Positions 9,501 to 21,500 of a stretch of DNA of 26,896 nucleotides are shown here, one piece after another (position 1 is the first letter of the stretch; each line of letters starts with the position of its first letter). The stretch lies in the NCBI GenBank assembly GCA_026770585.1, contig MU646312.1, positions 817,124 through 844,019 on the forward strand, read 5' to 3'. Both the position numbers and the translations under genes were made by a program. Under the pieces are notes generated by a model. It ran no database searches, was not told where the DNA came from, and saw nothing but the letters and a program-made list of their open reading frames with translations. This DNA comes from Baffinella frigidus (Eukaryota > Cryptophyceae > Cryptomonadales > Baffinellaceae).

Positions 9501-12500
9501 AAGAAAGAGAGAAAAAAATAGTCAACTGTCCTGCCACGGACAGTCCTGCCACGGACAGTCCTGCCACGGACAAGACCGCCATCTTTTCACGGTTAAGACG
9601 GTCACGTGAGCAGGTTGTCCTGCCACGAACGAGAGAGAATTTCAGTCAACTTTCCTGCCACGAACATAGAGAAACGATCAGTTAACGCACGAGAGAAATC
9701 ATCACTCAAAGAATGAGAAAGACAATCAGTTACCTTTCCTGCCACGAACAAGAGAAAGAATCAGTCAACTGTCCTGCCTTTCGACACTTAAGACCGTGCT
9801 TTACTTTGTGACAAACTTCACTTGGTAAAGCAAACAAACGGACACTGGGAGGCTCATAACATAAAATGAGACTCATAACCTGCATCCACACCCTAAACTG
9901 TATCACTAAACCCCAACCCTAAAGCCTAAAGCCAAAACCTGCATCCAGAGCTGCTCGAGCATCTTGCACTCCCCGAGCACCGACGAAATCGTCTTTGTAA
10001 AGCAAAAAGTTGATTTTGTAAAGCAACACGTAGTGTGTTTGCTTTAGAAAGTAAACTTATTGCTTTATATAAAGTCAACTTGTTACGTTACAAAGTAAAC
10101 GTTTGTTTCACAAAGTCAAATTGTTGCTTTATACAGTCAACTTTTAAGCAACACGGGAGCCTCATAACATAAAAGAAGACTGATAACCTGCATCCAGAGC
10201 TGCTCGAGCATCTTGCACTCCCCGAGCACCGACGATATCGTCTTGATCTTGTTGTGCCCCTATGTCGGGGTGTGGGGTTTGTGGTTTGGGGTTCATGGTT
10301 TGGGGTTTGGGGTTTGGGGTTTGGGGTTTGGGGTTTGGGGTTTGGGGTTTGGGGTTTGGGGTTTGGGGTTTGTGGTTTGTGGTTTGGGGTGTGGGGTTTG
10401 GGGTTTNNNNNNNNNNGGGGTTTGGGGTTTGGGGTTTGGGGTTTGTGGTTTGTGGTTTGGGGTGTGGGGTTTGGGGTTTGGGGTTTGGGGTTTGGTTTTT
10501 GGGGTTCAGGGTTTGGGGTTTAAGGGTCCAGGGTTTGGGGTTTGGGGTTCAGTGTTTGGGGTTTGGGAGTAGGGTTTGCACCACTTGCAGGAGCTTGAGC
10601 GCCGTGTCATTCTCTTTATGATCTAAGGTTGATAGTTTGGGGTTTGGGTTTGGGGTTGGGGAATAGGTTTGAAACCGGTTGCAGGACCTTAGCGCTGTGT
10701 AATTCTCTTGATGACGTAGGGTTTAGAGTTTGGGGTTTGGGGTTTGGGGTTTGGGTTTGGGTTTTGGGTTTTGGGCTTTGGGTTTTGGTGTTTGGTGTTT
10801 GGGAACAGGGGTTGTACCGCTTGCAGTATCTTGAGCGCCGTGTAATTCTCGATGCAGTCTGGAATCATCTGTTTCGGGTGTCGGCTTTTGGGTTTATGGT
10901 TCATTTTGTATGGTTTATGGTTTATGGTTTATGGTGTATGGTTTATGGTGTGTGGTTTGTGCTTTATGGTTTATGGTTTATGGTTTATGGTTTATAGTTT
11001 ATGGTTTGTGGTTTATGGTTTATGGTTTAGGTATTAGGGTTTTGAGTTTGTTGTTTGTTGTTTGTGGTTTCGGGTTTAGGGTTCAGGGTTCAGGATTGAG
11101 GGTAAAGTGTTAGGGTTCAGGCTTTAGGGTTTAAGGTTTAGGGTTTAGTGTTTAGTGTTTAGGGTTTAGGGTTTAGGGTTTAAGGTAAGGGTTGATGGCT
11201 CAGGGTTTAGGGTTTAGGGCTTAGGGCTGACCTTGAACTCGTTGCGGCGGATGTCGAGGGTAGTGAGATTCCGGAGAGATGACATGTGTTCCGGGAAATC
11301 GACAATCCGGTTGCCTGCGAGAGGGAGAGACCGTTATTAAAACCGACAGTTGACAGGATAGGGCGTCAGTTGGAAGGATAGGGCGTCAGTTGGCAGAGGA
11401 TAGGGCATCAGTTGACAGGATATGGCGTCAGTTGGCAAGATAGGGCATCAGTTGGCAGGATCAGGGTTTGGAGACATGGCATAAGTTCCGAAAAATCCAC
11501 GATCCGTTTGCCTGCGAGAGGGAAAAACCGGTTTTAGTACCAAGGATTTTCGGGTTTCGGGTTTCGGGTTCACGGGTGCGGGGTTCCAGTTTCCTGAGAG
11601 GATCAAAGGGTTTAGGGCTTATGATTTGCATGAAATAAAATCCGAATGCAAGGGTTTCCGTATGAACCCACGCCAACACCCCAAACCCCAAGCCCTCAGA
11701 CCTCAACCCTAACACTGTACCTGAGAGATCGAGCAAGACGAGAGCCGTCATCTTGCCCATTTCGCCAGGGACGAGCGAGCACAGGCTGTGCCCTGTAGCT
11801 AATCCGCTACAAGTTTTGTACCGGAGTGTTTTACGCTTGTACCACGATCCGGACGTTTGTACCGGGCTACATCCGAGTTGTAGCGGGATTAGGGGTACCT
11901 GATGTATCGTCAAGTGTAGAGACACTTAGCTGGAGCCCTTTCTGGACGCTTTAAGTTCATGGTTTGACGTCATATGTTCAATAAAACTCTCTGCTCTGTA
12001 CCCTTCAGGATTAGGGGTGCCTGAGAGATTGAGCGCGACGAGGGCCGTCATCTTGCCCATCTCGCCAGGGACGAGCGAGAGGAGGTTGTGTGAGATCCTC
12101 AGGACCTGTGGTTTGGGGTTTTGGGTTTTTGTTTTGTTTTTTTGTTTTTTGTTTTTGGGGTTTGGGGTTTGGGGTTTGGGGTTTGGGGTGGTTCGGGGTG
12201 TGGGATTGGGGTTTGGGGTTTGGGGTTTAGGGTTTAGGGTTTAGGGTTTGGGGTTTGGGGTTAAGGTGTAAGATTTAAGTTTTTAGGTTTGGATTTGGGT
12301 TTAGGGTTTAGGGTTCAGGGTTCAGGGTTCAGGGTTCAGTGTTCAGGGTTTGGGGCTTAGGGTTTGGTGCTTGGGGTGTAGGGTTTGGTGTTTGGGGTTG
12401 AGGGTTGGAGAACCTGCAGTCGTCGCATTGCCTTGATCTCTTTCGGTATGACCTGGTTCAGGGTTTATGGTTCAGGGTTTATGGTTTAGGGTTTCGGGCT

Positions 12501-15500
12501 TAGGGTTTAGGGTTTAAGGGTTTCGGGCTTCGGGTTTAGGGTTTAGGGTTTAGGGTTCAGGGGTGAGGGTTTAGGGTTTCGTGGTTTGTGTTACTGTGCA
12601 GGGTTTCAGGTTTCGGGTTTCGGGGTTAAGGGTTCGGGTTTCGATTTCAGGGACTACGGTTTCGGGTTTCGGGTTTCGGGTTGAGGGTGCAGGACCAATG
12701 TCCGTCGTAGGGTCCCTCGGAAAAGTGAGGGGTTTAGGGATTAGGGGTTCGACTGCTATGAGGCTGTTATGCAGGTTGAGCAACCGCACGCACATCATCA
12801 CTGTACAAACATGAACCCTAAACCCTCAGACCTAGACCCTAAGACCTAGATCCTCAGAGGCTGGTTTAGACTTTAGACTTTAGGTCTGAGGGTTTAAGTC
12901 TTAAACCCGTGCCGCGGAGTCGATTTGTTTGAAGGGTTAATAACTACGGTGAAGAACTAGCGTTTTAGAGGCAGGAATTCAGGTTCAGATATAGAGTAGG
13001 GCAAGAAGGTTCGGGTTTCAGGGGGCACACCGTAATCAAGTTGTTGTGTAGGTCCAGGGATCGCACAAACATCATCCCCCCCCCATTGATAATCCCCGTC
13101 AACGTCCCCTCCCCTGTCTCCGTATCCGAATCTGGATCCTCCTGAATCCCCCTCCCCCCGCGACTTGAACTCCCGTCTCCCCCGCCCTCGTCCTCTGAAT
13201 CTGATGATTTATGGTTTTGGTTTCAGATTTGTGGTTTATAGTATACATGGTTTATGGTTTATGGTTTATGGTTTTTGGTTCAGGTCTCCGTATCAGAGTC
13301 CGGATCTTCCTGAATCCCCCTCCCCCCGCGACTCTCCCCGTCGCCCCCGTCTCCCTCCTCTGAATCTGATGAGGGTTTAGGGTTTTGGTTGACGATTTAT
13401 GGTTCGTGGTTTATGGTTTAGGATTTATGGTTTATGGTGCATGGTTCATGGTTCTTAAGTTATGGTTTTGAGTATCGGAGTCCGGGTCCTCCTGAATCCC
13501 CCTCCCCCCGCGATTTGAACTCCCGTCTCCCCCGCCCTCGTCCTCTGAATCTGAGGGTTTTGGGGTTGGGGTTCAGGGATTATTTGTGGAAGCAGTCACA
13601 CTCGCGTCAAGGACGCCGTTTTGTGAAGTCCGCGGCTCTCTCGTGAAGCGCATCTCGTCTCAGGCTCATAACCTCTTTCTTAAAGTGGCTCTCGGGTGAG
13701 GCTCATACCACACAGCGGGCTACGAAGGGATTTTCGACCCAATTCGGGCCGACGTTCCGTTACCTTATCCGTTGGAACCCCCCTATGTCCCTACGGTACT
13801 AGCTACCGTAGGGCCTATGGACCATTCACCAAAGGGTTATTCAAACTCCCGTCGAAGTCCGCTGTGTGGATAGAAAGGGAGGATCATAACCTTAGTCGTC
13901 GTCGGAGTCAATATCGCCAGCCCCCTTGGCCATCCTACACGGGACTGTGTCCCTATCCGTTCGGATATCCGTAGGAACGACCCTATGTCCCTACGGATCG
14001 CCTACGGATCGCCTACCGTAGAATCCTATGGATTATCCACATACCGCAGGATGATAACCCGATTCGACATCGGAGTCGATATCGCCCCCTCGACCGTCGC
14101 TTCCAGCGCCTGCTCTATTTCTTCCAGTAGAGCAGTCACCTGGGGGCGCGACTCCCTTGCAAGGGGGTCGCAAGGGGGTTTCAAGGCGGGTGCGACCCCC
14201 TTATAAGGCTCATAACGCACGATTATAACCTGAGTCGGCGTCGGAGTTGATATCGCCAGCCCCCTTGGCCGTCGCTTCCAGCGCCAGCTCTATCTCCTCA
14301 GCCAGCTGCTGGGAGTCCACCGTCGACACGCTTTTGATCTGCATACAACCACAAAATCCAGGGTGTTACAGAGCGGAATCCAGCCGAGTGCGAGCCTCTA
14401 AGGGCAGGTGAAGTGACATATTTGAAGGTTTCAGGCGTGGGGTGTGGGGATTAGGGTTTGGGGGTTGTGAGGTGAGAGAAGTCTCCTCCCCCCTTGGCCA
14501 CCATCGACACGCTTTTGATCTGCTCCGGGATGATGATTTAGGGTTCGAGTTCAGGGGGTTGGGCGGGGTTTAGGGTTAGGTTTCGAGCGCTAGCTCGATT
14601 TCTTCTGCGAGTTTCTGGGAATCGACTGTCGACACGCTTTTGATCTGTAAAAGTTGTTTGGGGTTTGGGGTTTGTAAGGTGAGAGATATCCCCCCGAAAT
14701 GACGGGAATTTTAGGGGTTGGGGTTTAGGGTTTAGGGTTTAGGGTTTAGGGTTATTGACCTCCTCGGGATCGTCGTCGCTCCACTCTGCCTCGCTTCCGT
14801 GCTTCATTCGCACCTTGGTTTAGGGTTTAGAGTTTAGGGTTTAGGGTTTAGGGTTTGGGTTTGGAGGTTTGAGGTTTGAGGTTTGGGTTTTGGGTTTGGG
14901 GGTTTAGGGTTTATGGTTTATGGTTTATGGTTTATGGTTTATGGTTTGGGTTTTAGGTTTGATGGTGAATGGTTTCTTGTTTAGGAATTAAGGTGCACGC
15001 AAATTATGGCTCATTACTAAACCATGCTTGGTTGCGTGACTAAACCATGCAGCAGGGTTAGGGCTATGCGTTGCGCACCGTAAGATGATACCACCCGGTC
15101 CTTGCCACCCGATGGCAGGCTCGATTTGGTCCAGTTTGGAGGGCTCGGTATAGGGCCCCTTATGGCGCTTAGGTAGGTCCGGTTGTACCTTTAGTATCGA
15201 GCACTTGGTCCTTAGTTCGAGCCCTCTCTGGACGCCTCAAGGTTATGGTCCGATGTCATAAGTTCAATACAAGTCTCTTCTCATGGCGCCCTTTATGGCT
15301 CCGCATCCGTCCCGCCACAGGTGGACGAAACAACGCCACAAGTTGACGAAGCTCGTCAACTTTCACCGTAGCGTTTTCAAAATAATGCTTCGAAACACGG
15401 TGTGTTTCAAACTTCATGCATGAATTTCCTTGAGGTGCTACCACCCTGTCCTTGCCGCCCTATGATAACACCACAAGCTTTCACGCGTGAGCCCCTTAAG

Positions 15501-18500
15501 GTCTTCACGCGTGGGCACCTTACTTGAGCCATTGATGGTTAAAAGGGGTTTTCAAAATTTCAAAATAATCACTGCCTCCACTTTACTACACGTTTGACAA
15601 TCAACGGCTCAAGTAAGTCCTCACGCGTGAGCACCTCAAGGGTCTCACGCGTGAAAGCTTTTTGCTTGAATGACGCCCCTTAACCAAGCCCTCCGAAGTG
15701 GATCAAACCGAGCCTGAAGCGTGAGTCATTTCCTTCCGCCAGAGCCTCGAATTCAAAGCTCGACGACTACAAAATCCTTTCCCGGAAAGGTCGATTTGAA
15801 GTACCTTGAGATGGTACCACCCTGCCCTGGCCGCCCGATGGCGCCCCTTATGCCTCCGCATGCGCCCCTGGTCCGACCCCACCTCCGCACACCCATTATG
15901 CAGCTCGATACACCTGGTGTAGCGTCTCAGGATTGAGTCAGGAGGCCTCAGGATAAAGGTCAGAGGGTTATGGTCCTGGTTTCACCCCACCTCCGCACAC
16001 CCATTATGCTACTCGATACACCCAGTGTGGGGGTTGGGGTTTGGGGTCTGGGGTTTGCGAATCCTGCCAACTGCCGCACTATCCTGCCAACCCGTGTGTC
16101 TCCGCATTCGCCCCTGGTCCGACCCGACATCCGCGCACCCATTATACACCTGATTTCGTAGCGTTCAGGGTTCAGCGTTTAGGGTTTGGGGTTTGGCGTG
16201 CCCCTTGCCTCCACGTCCATCCCCTGGTTGGGTTATGGATTTTGGGGTTTGGGGTTTGGGGTCCGACCCAACCTCTGCGCAACCATTATGCCACTCGATA
16301 AACCTGGGTTTGGGGTGTAGGGTTTAGGGTTTAGGGTTTAGGGTTTAGGGTTTAGGGTTTAGGGTTTAGGGTTTAGGTTTTATGGTGTAGGACCTACAAC
16401 CCACCGCCCCTAGGGTCGTAGGGCTTTGGGTTTAGGGTTTAGGCTTTGGGTTTAGGGTTCCCGGTTTGGTGAAGGTGCTTTGGGTTTAGGGTTTAGGGTG
16501 CACAAGCGGCATGGAGGCACGATTTCCGACGTCAAGGATTCGTTGTTTGTTGTTTGTGGTTTGGTGTTTGGTGTGTCGGGTATCAGGTTTAGAATTTAGG
16601 TTTAGGGGAAAACCAGCGACACGGCGGCTCAATTTCTGGAGGGCCGAAACGCTCCACGAAAAATTCGTACACCGCTTCCTGGATGCGCGTTTGGGGTTTA
16701 GGGGTTCAGAGTCATGATTTAGGGTTTATGATTGGGTTTTGGGTTTTGGGGTTTGGGGTTTGGGGTTAAGGGTTTGGGGTTTGGGGTTTGGGGTGTGGGG
16801 TTTAGGGTTTGGGGTTTGGGGTTTGGGGTTTGGGTTTTTGAGTTTGGAGTATGAGGTTTCAGGTTTCGGGTTTCGGGTTCAGTTGTTAGGGTTCGATGAG
16901 TTTTTAGTGAGGGTTTGGTGAGGGTGTATAGAGGGTTTAGTGAGGGTTTAGTGAGGGTTCACGGAGGGTTTAGTGAGGTGGTAGTGAGGATTCCTGGAGT
17001 GGTGAAGGTTCCTGGATGGTTTAGGGTTTGGGGTGTACCTCATCCGGCAGCATCCCAACATCTTTGTCCTCTCCCTAGTTCTTCATCATCATTTTTCGGG
17101 GTTTGTTTTTCATTTTTCGGGTTCGGGGTTTCGAGTTTGGGGGTTGAAGTTGGGGTTTCGTGTTTCGTGTTTCGAGTCTCCGGTTTGGCGTTTAGGGTTG
17201 AGGGGTTCGGTTCGGTTTTGATCATTGGGTATTGGGTTTGCGGTTTGCGGTTGAGTGGTTCGGGTCTTGGTTTTCAGGGGGTTAGGGTTGATGGTTCAAG
17301 GGTTTCGATTCGGAGAGGTGTTTGACCTCATCCGGCAGCATCCCAACATCCTTGTCCTCCTTCTTGTTCTTCATCATTTCGTCAACCCCATTATACCCCA
17401 GCGCAAACGCATACCACCCCCTGAACGACTCGAAAATCTGGTACGGGTTTGGGTTTTAGGGATTAGTGACTAGCGTTGAGTGTTTAGTGTTTAGTGTTTA
17501 GTGTTATGTATGGTCATACAGGGTGTAGGATTTAGTAGTTAGTGTTTTGTGTTAAGTGCTTGGGGTGTAGGGTGTAGGGTTTAGTGTTTAGGGTTATTCA
17601 TCGTTTCGTCGACCCCATTATACCCCAGCGCAAACGCATACCACCCCCTGAACGACTCGAAAATCTTGTGTGGGGCTTATGGATTAGTTTATCATTTCTC
17701 AGGGGTTTCACTTATTAGTGTTTATAATTGCGGGTTTAGGAATCAAAGTCTAGGGTGTGGGGTTTAAAGTCTAGGGTTTAGGGTTTGGGGTTGGTGTTAG
17801 GGTATAATGTTTTCATGTAGGGTGTAGGATTTAGTAGTTAGTGTTTTGTGTTAAGTGCGTGGGGTTTAGGGTGTAGGGTTTAGTGTTTAGGGTTCTTCAT
17901 CGTTTCGTCAACCCCATTATATCCCAGCGCAAACGCATACCACCCCCTGAAGGACTCGAAAATCTGGTGTGGGGTTTAGGGTTTAGGGTTTAGGGTTTAG
18001 GGTTTAGGGTTTAGGGTTTAGGTGTTCGGGTTTCGGGTTTCGGGTTCAGGATCCAGGGTTCAGGGTTCAGGGTTCAGGGTTTAGGGTTTAGGGTAAGAGT
18101 TTAGTGTTTAGGGTTCAGGGTTCAGGGTTTAGAGTTTGGGGATCGAAAACCTGCTCGCCAGTGCGCAGCTTGTGTCTTTGCCGCACCGCCGTCCCCGGAG
18201 AGCTTTCTATTACCTGTTCCTCCAAAGGGCGCGTTTTCAGTGACGCAAATGAAAATTACTACACAGCGACTGTACTGGTACTAGAATGCTCTTGTTTGTG
18301 TAGTAATCGCTTGCGGAATTGCGCGTGTTCCACAGATTCTCGTCCGCGAAAAGACGCGATTCCGCGAGCGATTACTACACGAAAAGTATCATCTATACTA
18401 GTACATCAGCTGTGTAGTAATTTTCGTGCGCGCTTGTGCGCAGCTTGTCTCTCCGCCGAACCGCCGTCCTCGGAGAGCTTTCTATTACCTAGAACGCGAA

Positions 18501-21500
18501 AAGGCGCGCTTTTAGGGAGTCTCGTCCGCGAAAGAGTCTGTTTTCAGGGTGTCTCGTCCGCGAAACGGCGTCTTTCACGGGCCGTGAAACGCTGATAAAC
18601 ACACACCGTGTGTCAGACACTCACGCGGCGGCTAAAAGGGCACTTTCCAGGGAGGCGCGTCCACGGAACGGTGCGCTTTTACGATTTCACTGGAGGGGGG
18701 CCAAACCGCGTCCTCAAAAAAATCCGAATGTTGACTAGCGTCTTAAAACCCCCAAAATGCGCGATTTCACGGAAGGGGAGAAGACGAATTCCGTAAGCGG
18801 ATCCAGCGCGTTTTCAGGGGTCTTATACCCGAAACGGCGCTTTCAGGGTGCCTCATCCGTGAAAGGGTGCGTTTTCAGGATGTCGCGTCCGCGAACGAGC
18901 CCTATTTCGAGTGTCTCGTCCGCGAAAGGTCGCCCTTTTGATATTCGCGGGAGCCACGCAGCGGGCTTCGAAGGGATTTTCGGCCCAAATCGGGCCACCT
19001 TTCCGTAACCTTATCTGTAGGAACCCCCCTATGTCCCTACGGGTTGCCTACCGTAGGGTCGTAGGTCTTATCGCTTAGCGGTTATTCAAAACCCCTTCGA
19101 AGTCCGCTATGTGGGGGGGCAAACCGCGTCTTCGACGAATTCCGAAAGTGGGTCCCAGACTGCGTCTTCTTCGTCGAGATCGGAGTCCTCGTACCCGAAA
19201 CAGCGCGCTTTCAGGGAGTCTCATCCGCGAAAGGGTGCGTCGTCAGGATGTCGCGTCCGCGAAAAGAGCCCTATTTCGAGTGTCTCGTCCGCAAAAGGGC
19301 GCGTTTTCGACATTCGCGGGAGGGGGGGCAAACCGCGTCTTCGACGAATTCCGAAAGTGCATCCCAGACCGCGTCTTCTTCGTCGAGATCGGAGTCCTCG
19401 TCCGGATCGAGGCCTAGTGATTCTTTCATCGCTCTTTTTTCCGCATCCTTGATGTCCTACGATCGGATAGGGCGTCAGTTGGTAGGATAGGGCGTCCGTT
19501 GGCAGGATAGGGCGTCAGTTGGCAGGATAGGGCGTCGGTTGGCAGGATAGGGCGGCATTTGGCAGGATAGGGTATCAGTTTGTAGGATAGCGACGCTTTC
19601 ATCGCTCTCTTTTCCGCATCCTTGATATCCTGCGCAGGATCGCGGAAAACCGTTTATCAGCATGCCCGAAAAAACTCATTCGCGTTATAACCCCGGGGCC
19701 TTGAAACAGAGGCCACGGCCGGGCTGAGGGTGCAGGGTTCAGGGGACGATCGTGATAAGTCATCAGCGCGGCTGTGGAAGTCATCAGCATCCACGACTGC
19801 AAAAGTCGTGGCATCGCTACAAAAGTCGCAACACATCCATACCCGTGAAAGTCACTTACATCGCGATCAGAGTCATCGGCAAAGCCTACGAGACCGAGTC
19901 TTCTAGAGACTCTCTTATCAAGGGAAAAGAAATTTAAATCGTTTCTGGCAATGAAAATTACTACGCAGCTGAATCATACTAGAAACAGTGGAGCAAATGC
20001 ACTCGGAGCCAGAACATTTCGCTCAAGTCAACTCCCCCTGAAAACCAGCGCCTTAAGTCAAATGCCTGCCATGGTGGCAGGGTCCATCTAAACGAAATCA
20101 GGGGAAAGTCGACTTAGGTGAGCTGGTTGACTTAGCTGAAATCTTGTGACTTGGAGTGAAATGGGTAGGAGAGGCTCACAACCTTGATTTCGCGCTTGTG
20201 TAGGCGCTGCTGCTCCTCGGCGAACACTCGGAGATACCTTCGGGAGAGTTTGGGGTTAAGAGTACCACCACACGGTGGACAACGAACCGTTCATCAAAAG
20301 TAAACTTGCCTTCGAAAGTCAACTTGGCAATTAGGGAGGGTTTGGGGTTTGAGGATTGGGGTTTGGGATTTGGGGTTTGGGTTCAGGTTTATCTCCGAGT
20401 GTTCGCCGAGGAGCAGCACCTGGTTTGGGGTGTATGGTTTAGGTTGGAGCCTAGTTCATGGTTTATGGTTCATGGTTTATGGTTCAGGGTTCAGAGTTCA
20501 GAGTTAGGGCTGAGGGTTTATGCGAAAGCTTGAGGGCTTGAAACCTCCTCGACTTCAGGGTTTCTGGTTTCTGGTGTCTGGTTTCGGTGTTCGGTTTTTG
20601 TGTTTCGGGATTTGGATTTCGTTTTTTGTGTTTCGTGTTTCGTGGTCTGGATTTTGGACTTCGGGTTTCGGGTTTCGGGTTTCTAATTTCGGATTTCGGA
20701 TCTGGCGTTTGGGGTTTCGTGTTTCGGGGTTTGGGTTTCGGGATTTCGGATTTCGGATTTAGCGTTTGGGGTTTGGGGTTCAGGGTGTAGCGTTTGGGGT
20801 TTAGGGTTTAGGGTTTAGGGTTCAGGGCTTAGAGTACCGGTCGATCCCAGAGCGCTTCCACCGATCGAGCCTGTCCACGAAGAAGTGGTAGACCGCGCAA
20901 AACAGCGACCTTATCCTGCCAACTGCCGCCCTATCCTCTGCCAACTGCCGCCCTATCCTGCCTAACCGACGCCCTATCCTCGCAGCTGCCGCCCTTTCCT
21001 GCCAACTGCCTCCCTATCCTGCCAAACCGACGCCCTATCCTACCAAACCGACGCCCTATCCTGCCAACTGACGTCCTATCCGGTTTGGGGTTTGAGGTTG
21101 AGAGTACCGGTCGATCCCAGAGCGCTTCCACCGATCCGGCCGGTCCACCTGAAATAGGGTTTGGGGGTTAGGGTTTTGGGTTTGGGGTGTGGGGTTCAGG
21201 ATCTTGGGTTCAGGATGTCTTTAGAAAATTATTCAGGGTTTGGGGGACAGGGGGTTAGGTTTTTTTTAGAAGAGGGTGTAGGGTTTAGGGTTCGGGGTTT
21301 AGGGTGTAGGGCTCAGGGTTTGGGGTTTAGAGGTTTAGGTTGATTTAGAAAAGGGTGTAGGGTCTACGCGTTAGGGTTTAGGGGTTTCACCTTAATGATG
21401 TCTTTCGGAATCGCCAATAGCTCGAATCCCGAGAGGTTCACGTGTCCCTCCATCCTCCCGCGTTTGACCTGGCTCAGGGTTTCGGGTTTAGGGTGCAGGG

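Larger units (their letters stand above)
18829..19402 (+). repeat. Tandem duplication of ~205 bp, one copy split by a MITE
   Basis: Copy 1 is 18829-18953 plus 19115-19195; copy 2 is 19196-19402 and lacks the 161-bp MITE. Each contains the 3' half of exon 14. Confidence 0.8.

Noticed and set aside
9791-10187. tRNA or other RNA gene in the GCTTTACAAAG region
   Set aside because: Short mirrored motifs only; no cloverleaf and no A/B box pair.
15256-15444. Independent 62-codon minus-strand gene
   Set aside because: Contains exon 18 remnants in a rearranged order; no other support.
19860-19885. Acidic mini-exon FADDSDRD before GTAAGTG
   Set aside because: The donor is good, but the phase does not fit exons 13 and 14, which join each other directly in frame.
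20903-21080. 20-bp arrays as CRISPR
   Set aside because: Units are contiguous with no spacers, and the DNA is eukaryotic with spliced exons.
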